60,000 nt of DNA from Lineus longissimus. Its lineage: Eukaryota > Nemertea > Pilidiophora > Heteronemertea > Lineidae. The notes below the pieces were generated by a model that saw only the letters and a program-made list of their open reading frames with translations, had not been told where the DNA came from and ran no database searches. The translations under genes were made by a program, and so were the position numbers. This document shows, one piece after another, positions 13,477-26,100 of this stretch (the first letter of the stretch is position 1; each line of letters opens with the position of its first letter). The stretch is taken from contig NC_088312.1 in NCBI RefSeq assembly GCF_910592395.1, positions 436,001 through 496,000 of the forward strand, written 5' to 3'.

Positions 13477-13613
13477 AATCAAATCGAGTGCCAAAGGTAC
13501 CCAGTTGGCTTGTTGTCTCATATCATCAAAATAATCCAATATCCGTGTCGAGCCAGCCTCCTTTAAATAATCTCATTATATGCTCACACTCAGCTTTGAT
13601 AAGTTACAGCATG

Positions 13614-13745
13614 AAGAAACATCGTTAGTCCCAAAAATATTTGGACCCAGACATTTTTTCATCTTTCAGAGTTGGAATTTTCATGAGTTCAAAATTCTGA
13701 AATATTTTCAAAGTCAAATTGTTTTCGGGACTAACGATGTTTCTT
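13614..13745. mobile_element. 132-bp MITE-like inverted-repeat element, copy 1
   Basis: Perfect 19-bp inverted arms lie at 13614-13632 (AAGAAACATCGTTAGTCCC) and 13727-13745. The AT-rich interior includes AAAAATATTTGGAC and TTTTTTCATCTTTCAGAG. The interior matches three other places in this window (22968-23142, 30651-30751, 34935-35028), which marks it as a dispersed family. No coding capacity is evident, so it would be non-autonomous; the superfamily is unknown because no clear target duplication is visible. A 165-codon open frame crosses it and is not considered a gene. Confidence 0.7.
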
Positions 13746-14276
13746 GTGCATTTATCATGCGAGGATCAGGAGGAGAGGTCTCTCACTCGCCTGTGATAAC
13801 GAATACAACCATGCCGCGCAGCATGTATTTCTCATTCGCCTGTGTGCAATCTCTCAATCAACGAATACAGCCATGCCGCGTGTGTGCAATAACTCCTAGG
13901 AATTTTCGAAATGAGCTTGGTTCCGTAATCCGCGGAATTCTGTGTTTTAGTAATTTAGATGTGCACCAGAGGTATTGGGGCAATTCGGTTGAAGTGCCTA
14001 ATGCACACCATGCTCGAACATTCCCGAGTGCTCAGCTTCGGCCTTACTCGAGAAATACCTACTTTAATTCAGGTTAAAGACCGACACTTTTAGGTAAAGC
14101 CTTACCTCGACCTGATAACATAGTTGTCGACGCACAGCACGGCCACACACGGGTCAATTTTTCTGCTTTATCGCATTTACGCTAATACAAATACATGAAG
14201 GTCGGTTTGATAAGTGACCTATTTCAGATCAGCCCGCGTCGTTGCATATCTCAAATCATGACATGCTTGTGTTAAT

Positions 14277-17120
14277 ATGTCTGACGAGAGGTTCATAAGC
14301 TTGCGGGATGTCGAGAAGTATGCCGCTAAAAGTCTGCCACCGGTGTACAAGCGCTACACTAACGATGGGGCAGGGGATGGCGTGACGATGAGGGACAACG
14401 AAGCAGCTTTCCAAAGGTACGGTCATTCCATTCGCACCTTCCTTTCCACTGCAGAAATGACATGGACTTGTGACAAGCCAAAGATGCGGTGAATTAGGAA
14501 ACTTATAGCAATGAAGAGGGCCAACCATGTGTACTATAAACAGATAACTCGATGACGAGACCGTTAAGACCAACAACCTTCTTCCTGGCTCAGCAGTAGA
14601 CGGCTTTGAGACAGAGTAAAAGGTCACTAGTTTCCAAATGTTTACTTTCAATTCACCACATAGGTGGCGCCTACGACCTAGGTTCATGGTTGATGTCTCA
14701 AAGAGGACCACCAAGACGATAGTCCTCGGATCGCATGTGGACTTTCCCGTGGGAATCGCACCGTCTGCCATGAACAGATTGGCTCATCCGGATGGGGAGG
14801 TGGCAGTAGCCAGAGGTAGGTCTGGCCGAGTGTCGGGCTAAGTTTAAAACTGTTGTGTTATGAAAGACGGTGCTCCCCTTACCCATTGATATGATGTTTT
14901 AGCAATCTGCATTGCTGTGACAAATAATGATACATTGAACGCTTTGGTTACTCCTCCTCTCCAATGTTTTTACTACAGATAATGAGGAAGATATTCCATT
15001 CAGCTCCACGTCGTTTTATTACTCTGGTGTTTTTCCTGATCGAACTAACGACTCTTGTTCAAAGGGTTCAATTATTGGAAACCTACTTAGTATCCCAGTT
15101 TTATTCATAGCTGCGCAAGATCTGAACACCATTTACATCATGAGCCAAACAGCCACAAGTAGCGTGGAAGAAGTATCAGCTGCGGCACCAAACGGAACAA
15201 AATGGCTGCAGATATACATCCCACGTGATCGTCAGCTGACCAAGGAATTGATAACGAGGGCAAAGCGTGCAGGATTCAAGGCTCTTGTCATGACCGTTGA
15301 CGCGCCTCATGTTGGGATGCTTAGGTCCACTGCACGTCATCCCTTGCATATACCATCACATATTAGGCTAGGAAACTATGGAGCGTCGTCAGACAAAATG
15401 GTTGTAAGTTTCGAGTCATCAAGAAACCAGTCGTATCTCGACTGCAACCCTCGCAAGGTGCTCGAAATGACTAAAATAGGTTCTGTTTTGTCACAAAATG
15501 GGGAAAAGACTTCACAGGATAAGTCCGAGATGGCGAAAGCTAAGGGTATATTTAAGAACGTCTGAAGTTAAGCAGGTCAACTACATGTAATACACTAGAA
15601 CTGTCTTCTTCTCCCGATAGAATGCACCAAACAACGGTGTGCCCTTTGGAGCCGAGCTCGATGATCGCTTGACATGGGATGATGTTGATTGGTTAAAAGC
15701 GATTTCAAACCTACCAATCATCGTCAAAGGCGTGATGACGTCATCTGATGCAGAGTTGGCGATTCAACATGGCGCGGCAGCAATACTGGTATCAAATCAT
15801 GGAGGAAGACAGATCGATGGAAACTTAGCCACGGTATATGATGATTGTAATAAACGAAAACTAATGTTGAATAAGTGGGCATAAACAAAGTAACTTTACA
15901 GCACTACTCGTGCGAGAGTCGTTATGCTTTTGAAACTAGTGAGATTAGGCAATCGCCCGGTTGTGCCAGCAGGACTCGTCTATTGTGTGCGTATACTCGA
16001 ATAACATATGAATCTTCACTAAAACACATTCGTTGCCAAACCTTTGAGTTTTCGTCTGAATACTGTTGGTTTCTGCTAACTCGTTACTGACGTACAGTAA
16101 ATATCACTCAGAAAATCAGACTATTTGACTGCAAAATAATCACAATTATGCCCGAGACGAATTGTGTGGAACAACTCGTCATTTATGAAGTTGAGTGTTA
16201 TTTCAGATAGATGTCCTTCCCGAGATCGTGGAAGCAGTGAAGGGAAAGGCTGAGGTGTACCTAGATGGTGGGATACGGACCGGTACGGACGTGATAAAGG
16301 CGTTAGGTTTAGGGGCCAAGGCAGTGTTTCTGGGCAGACCGATCATCTGGGGTTTATCATATAAGGTAAAATAAAATGCAATACAAAAACAAAAATAAAT
16401 ACAAATTGGCGACTTGCAATCTGATGTATTTTTTTATATCCAGTGGGCAGTTGGAACCCCAAACTATGAGAAATGTAAAATTAGGACAGATATGCAAAAA
16501 TCGAACCATGATTTTTACACCGAAATCGTCAGCCAAGCATACTGCATCAGAAAAATCATTCCTGTGACGATGAAGACATCTGACTGAATAAGTTCAGTTC
16601 TACTCAATGCCGTCGCGCAGTTATAATGCACACAACTTTGCTGAACCTGGTTTTCAATGAGGAAACCAAACACAAGTGATGCCTGCCTGTTAATATACCT
16701 GTATCTTACAGGGCTATGAGGGAGTAAATCGTGTTCTCTCCATCATAAAGGAAGAATTGGACATGGGCCTAGCCTTACTTGGTAAGAAACCTATACAATT
16801 ATCGAACAGTTTTTGAGCTTCTCAAAACCCTTTAAAGGTTCTCCTTCCAACACAAGTATGCACTATTAAGAAGGTGAATGCAAAATGAGATAAAAAACCA
16901 GCTTAGCGGCTGTTTTCAGAATCTCCAAAACCAGTATACTGATTTGGCCGAAACTTTCAAAGGGGTTCTTCAAAAGCTAAAATAATATTTTATATACTTC
17001 TTTGTCTTTTACTTTCCTCTTTGTCTTTAATCTTCATTGTTTTTGCTTTCAGGTTGCTCGTCTCCGACTCACATCACTCGATCTCACGTCATCCATGAAA
17101 ACAGCTATGCAAAGCTTTGA
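14277..17120 (+). CDS. HAO1-like: (S)-2-hydroxyacid oxidase / glycolate oxidase, peroxisomal, seven exons
   Basis: FMN-dependent oxidase converting glycolate and other 2-hydroxyacids to 2-oxoacids plus H2O2 in peroxisomes. Exons: 14277-14416, 14664-14815, 15111-15403, 15621-15833, 16207-16365, 16712-16781, 17053-17120. Every junction has GT/AG and agreeing phase (2, 1, 0, 0, 0, 1), giving 1095 nt and 364 residues, against 370 in human HAO1. The first junction splits the Arg of AAFQR-WRLRPR, matching AAFSRWKLYPR of the vertebrate enzyme. Visible active-site residues are Tyr24, Tyr133 (LQIYI), Asp161 (MTVDAP), Lys231 (IIVKG), His255 and Arg258 (SNHGGRQ); the FMN phosphate region has [12 protein letters not shown] and GRPIIWG. 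The C-terminus is Ala-Lys-Leu, a PTS1 signal. The Arg region after the Asp reads GMLRSTAR rather than GNRLDD, so substrate preference may differ. Whether it corresponds to HAO1 or HAO2 cannot be decided by eye. Confidence 0.93.
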
Positions 17121-20100
17121 AGAAAATAAGGCAGAAGCCTGGGCCATGCTGACAGGTTTTAACCAGCACAGACATGAGGATAATGGTGATGATACCACGA
17201 GTTCGGCTCACCATTCAGGGCAAAAAAGTAACATAGCAAAGAGTTCATGTAACCGTTTTCTGCTCAAAAAGAACGAACGTCATCATCTTTCTCAAGAAGT
17301 CACATCGGAGCTGACCTCCTATAAGCATCGGAACCTAAGTGCCCTGTAAGGAGAATGAATGAACGTTTCTTACCCATAGTCATCTATAAAACCTGTCATA
17401 ACATCAGCAATTATCATCCAGCGGAACTTTTCCTCCAAAGCTATTTGCAGATGAAACAAAACCTCATCTCTGCAGAGAAAGTTTCACGCAAAAGCAATGG
17501 CAATACTAATGGCTGCCAGCAACTACTCATCTTGGTAAGATCACAGGACGTAGCTAATCCTCCAAAGATATTTACCTATCTACCGACGCCATCAACCAAC
17601 CTAACAACTGCAGAGAAAGACTCAACGAAAAGCAATAGCATTACCAATGGCTGCCAGCAGAGACGATCACCGACAACCTTGATGAGAAATGACGCATGAC
17701 ATTAGTGATAGTTTCAAGCCATTTGCAAATTTCTCTTCTCAGCCCTCAACCTAACCTCTGCCTAACCTCGGCCTAACCTCAGCAGAGAAAGGGTCAACCC
17801 ATTCATGAAATATTGATCTTTAATGATCAAATTAGTGCATATCCGCACACCAAAGATGCTGACTCCGTGATCCCACCCATCAATATTAACCAATGCTGTC
17901 ATATCGCCATCGATCAAGATCCGTGCAATTAGGGGCGCGTCTCAGACCGATCGAATAGCGGCATGGGATAAGTGACTGTCTTAGAAGACAGTGCGAAATT
18001 AGGGGGTTTCTCAATGGTTGGCCAAGTGTGATCTATATATATAAAACCAAGTACGTACACATACTTGATCAGAGTGATAGGTATCAAATAAGCTGTTTCA
18101 ATGACTGTTCTAAAACCATCAGGAGGAATAGATCAAGTATGGTAGAGTTGATGAACAAATTGCCACCAGGGAAAAAGAAGGTCACGCTTTATTGCGCAGT
18201 TTCTCTGAACAAAAGAAGATTTGGTTGTCGGTGGCAGGGAGGGTCACCCCTCCCCCCCCCCCTCTGGATTCGCCTGCGGGAAGATTATCGCATCTGATAC
18301 AGTCCCTCAGCGGTACAGTCCGCGGCAGCAACGCGAGCCAAATCGGTAGATTCCTGTGACATTTTAAAAGCGGCGGAGGTAACACAGGTCCCGATGATCC
18401 ATGCAAGATGAGAACAAGCTATTACGCCTTGGTCGATATGGGACTGCCGAGACTTACAAGTAGTTTTTTTAGATGTCAGATAAGGTTGTCCAATGATGAG
18501 GTCGCAGTTTGTATGGACGCGAATGGTGTCAGTTATGAGATTTTATGATGCATTTCTGGCTACGGTAATGAATGATTTATAAGAAAGAGGTGATACAGGT
18601 GTAGATCTTTGGGACAGCTAGTAGTTATCATTGGAATTACATGTAATACGAGGCATCGCCTGACATATCGACGATAGTCAACATAAGACTTGATGTAATA
18701 GATGGATACCAGTTAATATTCCTTACTAACAATCACTTAGTCCTCTTGACGTCTGATAGGCTGCTGCGTGATCATTCTCTCTGTCTGAGGCCGCAAGATA
18801 AAACCATGGTCAGAGATATCTCCAAATAAGTTGCCGAATCAGCGTATTTTATCACCACGAAAACGGCCATTAAGCCTGATAGCCGAAGACGTGAGGGAAA
18901 TATATTATTGATGGTTGCGGACAGCTGGAGATCCTTGGGTTTCTTCAGTAAGATCTTGATCGAGTGCTAACCAAACATCTCAATGTATGCCAACCAGTAG
19001 GATGTGCGCGCAGTTACAGCCTCCCACGATCTGTAAATATGACTTGCAAAGAACCCCTGAACGTGTCTTCTGACACCTTGTTCCTAATACCTTTAACGGC
19101 TTCTGCCTATATCCTGATGGGAAGCTTCCATATCACTCTCTTTAACTGATCCAAGGAAGTCAACTAATCATGTCTCTGAGCAAAACCTTGCCGCACCCGA
19201 CAGAAATTCTCGGCTTTTACCCTGGATCTGATCTGATCTGAACTGGTACATAATTCTGTCCATCCCCACCCTAATAAAGGATTTCTGTACCAAACCCTCC
19301 CACGATGATCCGAAGTTCAGTAATAGAAGCGGTCATCTGTCGCACCTCTGAGAAGGCTTGTGTATCCCCTCCCCAAACTCATCTAAAGCATAGTTTTTCT
19401 CGCCAATTCCACTAACTCAGATCGTTAGGGATCCATCACTTGAGATAACCATCATTTCGCCGAGATTAAATTATCGCAAACTGCTATTGCATTAGTCTGT
19501 GTGATCAATACTTAATTAGTTTTCTTCTCTTTACGGGATGCTATCACTTGAGCTGTCACCCGAGGCGACCCAATCAAGAATAGCTGCAGGTTTACGAGCA
19601 ATCATCCCAAACTATAACTTCATTATACATGTACTACCAACCCAACATGGACAAACTATTACCAGACGACGCTGCAGGGTGCGGGCCAGGCCTACAACCG
19701 AAACCGGGTTTCAGTTCGGTTCGTCAGGTAAAGATTCTGGGTGTCTGTCAAGGTGATGATACGTATCTTCTGTCGCTCGAATTCGACTTATAAGTGGCTG
19801 GATATAACTTGCATTATCTGACGAATTACATGACATAAATACTTCAGAGTAGAATAGTTCGAGTTTCTAGGATCAATGGCCAATGTTTCCTTCTTCAAGA
19901 CACAAAACAGGGAAAGTTGTCAATACAATAAACGCTTCATCCAGACATCTCTACTCGGGGTGCAGCTCTACTCAGCCACCTGACGATATCACGTCGGTAG
20001 AATACATGTATTTCCTTGGTACCCACTCAGAAGCCATAGGGGTTGCATACGATACTCAAGACACTGGTTATTACGCCTCTTCTCAAAGCCAAGTTGATAT

Positions 20101-22967
20101 TTCCTCTCCACGCCTAATTGGCCTGTTCAACACTGTGTGAGTCCAATTAGGCCCAGCCTTAGACAGTGCTCGCGGTCTTTGATGTGTCCCCATGTGCCCC
20201 GGTGACAATCAATGATCCAGAATAGCTGTCTTTGTCGCAGCATGAAGATGACTCCGCACCATCTCCTCTGCCAAACATAATTGGTCAAACAGAACTGACT
20301 TTCCGCTATGACAAAGAACAAGGAAGGCGAATGACATTTTTTGAAAAATGCTCCGTGCTTTGTGATTACTGCAACCTTCTGATGATAGGCAATTGACACC
20401 AGAGGTTTCTTTATGGTATATGCGAAGAGGCCAATCAGGGTATTCTCAGTTGCAATAGAAACAGACTCGAGGAGGTAAGAAGCTTTGTCGCGGTAATGCT
20501 AGGTATATTCATGATGCAGGGATTGAGAGCTCACCATCGACTACTTCATATTCAGTTTTTTTCTCTACCTCCGTTCATTTAAAATGCATGATCCTGTTTC
20601 TAATGAGGAGGGAATTGCATTTAAGACGCTTTTTATACCATGGAATGAACATCCGAACACACAACGCAAAGGGAATGAACTTTCGTCCATCTCGTGGAAG
20701 GGTTTATGCATGATCATGGCTGAAGCTTTGACCTGCCACCTGCATATCAATTGTCCGCTGATGAGGGATTATCAGGTCCAGCCTCACGCTTACTAGGATT
20801 GTGAGTCAATATCGGGTCAGATTCTCGTCAACCATACTTGGGATTGGCCATACCGCAACCTAATATGATAATACCTGTGTTTGACTCACATGGGCTCTTA
20901 GTCGTCTGGAAGATAGGATCGCCTCATGTAGCAAGCCAACAGCGAGGGACGTGACAATATGCTAGAGTACAACATGGCACAAGAAATGATGGACCACTAG
21001 CAGCAAATTTGGCTTATGTTCCCCCAAAGGAACATAGTTATCTAATTATACGTGAAACCAACTTTCTTGAAGATGGTCGACAAAACACGAACAGGAGAGA
21101 GAAGCAACTCCAGTCTCTCAGTGATTTGATGCTTGAAACACTATAAACAATACACAATGTTCAATATTTGAATGTTGTCTCAAATAATAAATTGACATGA
21201 AGCCGCATCAATGCTATCCAATTGATTCCTCGTGGCCTATCAGAATATCTCGGTTGACATTGTGTTTTCAATTAACCTCCGCCAAGTTTCCCAACAGAAA
21301 TCGACACTGAGTCACATTCGTTGTGTTTGTAGTCAATTGGTCGCTGTGACGTTCGCTGCCTGGAGATATTTCCATCAGACCAGCCATGTCAGACTGAGAA
21401 ATTCAAATTGGGTTTATGCACCGTGCATCCTTGCACCGTGATCCTTGCCGTCAAGCGCAACTCAAGTGGGAGATCCCGACTTAACGCTCAATTAGATGCT
21501 TTACGCCCGTCTGGTCTCAACCACCAATTCCCTTCCACTGCTGCATCAGGCAAATAACAATGAAAATGCCAAAGCTCGTTTACTTTTTTTTGTCCTGTAT
21601 TTATATGGAATCGTATGTCAACTGAAATCATCGAGAGGTAAAATAGTTTGAAATCGAAGTTATGCATGCGTTCATCAGAGCCATCTTCTGGCTTAGTTTT
21701 GAGACAGGAAATGACAGCTGTTTTTCTTGACTGATTTATATAACGGCTGATTTGACTCGTGAGAAAGAGCACCGTTACATTCGTGATGGTGATATCACTA
21801 CTAAAGCAAATTACATGAACTTCATTTCGCAACTTAGTTTTGACAAGTTTGATCAGTGTTGACGTATTTATGCCTGAAATAAAGCCTCAGTGCGTTAACG
21901 TACCTCTTCTATTCCGACCACAAGGCTCGCATCTGTCAAACTGACACCAACTTAGTACGATTTTCATCCCCAAAATATGAAAGTGCCATCTCAAGCTAAT
22001 ACCCTCAATACGTCTTGCAAATGCAATAACTGAAGAAAACGCCGGACGTTGAATATTTATGCGGAGGTGCCTGACCCCATCACGGAGCTGATGAGACACC
22101 ATCGCCTTGTTAAGGAACAGATTACACACAATAAGCCCTCAATTTACTACCTGCAGATCATCAACAAATGTGCCGCGTATTCGTCTCCGGTGGAGTAAAT
22201 TCCGGCTTCAATTCGCAGCGTAGTTTAAATTTACCAGAGGCGTTACATCCAAAGCATCAAGTTGTTCGGAATATGATTTAACATCCATAGCGACAGGCTT
22301 CAGGCAGCACTGTTGCTTCAGATGGAGTTGCTGGCATATATCACGGCTTGCAAGTCTCTTTAGCAATACGATCAGCTCATTGTGCTGTCACCTCATCAAG
22401 TAGAGTACCAGCAACACAAACAGAATCAGCAAAATGTATCCAACTGGCACCAAGCCAACGTCATGTTACTTCCGTCCCCTAATCTGACGGGATTTTTTTC
22501 TTATCAGCATCATTTTCTCCCTGATTTCAATAGCAACATCAAGATATCATTCCTTAGAAGTTCATTAGAATTTTAACGCGGTTCACGGCGTTTGACACGA
22601 TAAGTTAATTTCAATTATTTTTGGACGCCATTCTGACGAGCTCATTCGATAACGATTAGATTGGAGTTTGAAGTCAAGAGAATTCTCGGCAAAACATCAA
22701 ATCTAAATGAAGGCTGTTAAGTGAAAGGGGCACTTTGCACAAAGCTATTTTCAAACCAATTAAATGAATTTCACGCGATGCTTAATGTTGTTTTAAGCAC
22801 TTTAATCAACAGAATCTCCGACTACAAAGACAATATTGTGCCGGTATCTTAATGTCGTGAACGCTCATCACTGAAGAGGTGGTTGTTTGCTTGCAGGTGC
22901 ATCTGATGAAATATAGCATTAATCAATCTTGGTGGGCGATTTAACCAAGTAATGTCGGATAAATCAT
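17121..22967. other. Intergenic, HAO 3' flank, low-grade repeats
   Basis: No gene is supported. Within 17450-17800 a roughly 65-bp segment recurs in diverged form: GCAGAGAAAG, then AAAGCAAT, then AATGGCTGCCAGCA, near 17470 and 17607, with a partial third copy near 17780 beside repeated CCTAACCTC. A cytosine run lies at about 18245-18260. A hairpin with 10-bp arms (GCCTAATTGG / CCAATTAGGC) spans 20112-20152. No polyadenylation hexamer was seen close to the HAO stop. Confidence 0.4.
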
Positions 22968-23142
22968 GAAAAAGTTGGAATTTGAAAATTTTCCGAATTT
23001 TGAACTTTTATGAAAAATTCAACTCTGAAAGATGAAAAAATTTCTGAGTCCAAATATTTTTTTCACTTGTTTTGTTTCTGCTCAAAATGAAGAAACATCG
23101 TCAGTCCTAAAAATATTTGGGAAATTTTTTCATCTTTCAGAG
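22968..23142. mobile_element. MITE-like family, copy 2 (mostly inverted)
   Basis: The reverse complement of about 22968-23110 reads like the 13.6-kb element: ...ACGATGTTTCTTCATTTTG, AGCAGAAACAAAACAAGTG, ATATTTGGACTCAG, TTTTTTCATCTTTCAGAG, then GTTCAAAATTC. It is followed at 23108-23142 by a partial copy of the interior in the opposite orientation (AAAAATATTTGGGAAA, CATCTTTCAGAG). The segment therefore looks like one full element abutting the start of another, or a rearranged palindrome. It has no coding capacity. Confidence 0.65.
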
Positions 23143-26100
23143 TATTTACAAAAATGACGCATTTTTGTGATAGGACATAGACAACACATTTTGATAAGAG
23201 ACTGTTCGTGACTAGGAGCCAGGACACTAATGTTTAACTAATGTCAGCTCTCGTCTCAGTGTTGTCATTGGTGTTGGTGCCTCACACTATCGCTAATACA
23301 GAAGACATTGATTTACCAGATTCCGATAAAACTGCCTCGACTCGGCGAGCCAGCTCATTCCGAACGGAATATCACAGAGTAATGATGTTCTCCATCGTGG
23401 CGAGCTCATCTTGCGTAACACGTGGATGGAACTGTGAAACTAAGTGTTGCCTCTGAGTCGATTTCAGTGATATCACTGGTCTATATTATGGAAACTAAAC
23501 TTAGGAATTCATTGGATGTAAAATGTGCTGTGTGAGGATTACGCATTACATCTGATAGTACTGTAGAGAAGTGAAGGTGAGTGCATTAGTTTCACTCAGT
23601 TGTCTTTTCACGCTATTGACTCTTGCCTTAATAATTCACTGTATTTCGTGCCCCAGTTGTCGCTGCTTTCATGAAATGAGCAATAAGTGATATCGTACAC
23701 GCAAATCTACGATTTACACTTATTTCATTCACTTATGGAAAGGGTAATTTGAAATCAATTTATAAGCCGTGCACATGTATTTCTATCGTTCCTCCAAAAA
23801 CTTATGCTCGCCATCACAAAGGATATTGATGGTGACCCTTTTGTTATTTCCTTATGGTCATTTGAGCCAGAGTCAGAACTTTTGTCCAAGAAGTTGTATT
23901 CGTAACCTAACAATACATTGAGGTAGTGGACCTCGACCGTCTATCAGCTGGGGCAGTCTCTGGTGAAAAGGGTTAAAATTATCAGCATCAGTGTCAGCTC
24001 ACATCCAAAATAAAGCGTACACGCACCAATGATATCCTATTTATGTATTTGAAAACCATTCGAGGATAATTTCATGATATCGCAACATTTGGTACTGTCG
24101 TTGAAACTGACACGCACATCATTATTTCTGACATAAAGTGTAACATTTTGACTCGTGAATTATTCAAGACATCGATAGATATAGTTTCAATGATCTGCCC
24201 AGTCCAATTTGGCTTTCATGGAATAATAGTTTGTGAATAATGAAGTTTATTGAAAAAACACGACACTGATATGACTTCATTCGAAATTCAGCCAATTAAT
24301 GCAGGAACTGTTAGCTCTACTGACATGACCGAAGACAGCAAGGGAGTCAGGTACTAAGGGTTGTGGAGAAGGCAAGCATATAGGGCACGAATGAACTGAT
24401 GATGATGGCTTCATTATGAGTGGAGGTTACGGAGGCAATACCCTTGGCCGTCAAGTAAGAGATGGAGTGTGTTTGTGTGACGTCAGACCTTCTAATGGTA
24501 TTCATTTGGACGTCTCAGAGGAATCTCTCGCTATACATGTTCCATTGATATAAGACGTGGAGGACTGGACTACAAACACTTTACCAATCCTTGGAGAGAA
24601 AACGACATTGATTTTTAAGCAGTTTCCATGAATATGCATGGTATGTTATAAAGATATCCTTCAGTAAGCTAGTTTCAATTACAGTTGTGGTACAAACTAC
24701 GGTTCTATGAGCTAATGTAAGACATAGAGAGGTACTTTGGTACTGGTAATGAGATATCCGCCACTATCAGAAACAGTTACCAGCTGAGGAAGGTTAAGGC
24801 AAAAGCTTATAGTGTTAAAAGCCGACTTCTTAACGATTTCCCTTACTTTTTCCTGATTTATCAGACTTTTCCCTGGAAGGTCGGTGAGCCAAACACTTCT
24901 GCTAAACTTTTTAATTGGGTCGGAAAGGACGTATTGGCCACACCACCGATCTGAAGTGAACGTGTGAAGTGGTCGCTTATCATTTCAAAAATATGATTCA
25001 TATCTGAAAGCGTCACATCTCATTCAAAACAGCCCATTCGTAATGATTCGTTCTTCCTTCGCTCTGTGAATTAACCAGCCAGGTCGTTCAAGCTTCCTCA
25101 CATCACACATTAGAACGATCACTTAATGAGTGCTTCTTCCAACAGTTCAATCTGTGCACACACCCTGCAGCCAGTCACTCGGAATCCCCGCAGCGATATT
25201 AGCGGCTAACAATACGGCCTAATGAAGATGAAAGATTGGAGCAAAAAGTCAACAAACAGTATTCAGGCTTGGGTCCTCGTTAATAGAGCGCAACCAAAGA
25301 CTTCCCTCATTCTCATTAAATCCTCAATAGCACTCGTCAAAAGCAAAAAGCAACGACAGGTCGATGGGATCGATAAAGTGGATATTGATCTTCTGGAATT
25401 AATTGAATACATATGTGTGCCCATCACGGTCCAGCGGTGACCAAGTGCAGAACTGATTAAGTTGGAAAGCTTTGCTTCGTAACTTGGTTGGCTGCTATTA
25501 GCAAATATCGGCAAAACTTTCTTTGATGGGAGCAAACTGTTTGCTTGGCTTGACTTATTGAGAACAGCTGGAGTGAAGATTTGTGATGATAAAGTAATCA
25601 AAAAGTCAATTTCCTCGATTGCCACGGGGCATGTCAAAAGTAGTTCTGCCCTTACCTGCCAGCAACTACTAGGTCGGCAACAATGAAGACCGAAGTCTGC
25701 GTTTGAATTACCAGATTCGCTGCTCTTTACCGCTGCGAGTGTACTACAAGGCGGGACATGTACTACAGCAACTCTCAGGGTTTTCTCACTCTCCCAAGCC
25801 AAGTACAGGCGCCAAAGGTTGGACATCAATCTTATCTGGCCCATTCTTGAAACCTCATGCTACGATTCGGTGACCAATTATGACAACTGTATCTCCAATA
25901 ATGGTTAGTTCTTCATGTATTCTATTGTCATTTATCACTTCACGCTCCCATGGGCATCTCTGGTTCCTGAATACCGTATCAGCTGTAACAGAAGGACTAT
26001 TTGTATCATCTAGAAAACCCGGCCACATGGATGATGCGTTTAGTGTCATTTTTCTGGTGACAAATTGAAAGATCTCATGTGGAGATGACGAATTGTCGAT

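Noticed and set aside
13580-14077. 165-codon plus-strand open frame
   Set aside because: Its first third is the MITE-like hairpin and the rest has no family features or splice signals.
14256-14771. 171-codon minus-strand frame
   Set aside because: It is the antisense shadow of hydroxyacid oxidase exons 1 and 2.
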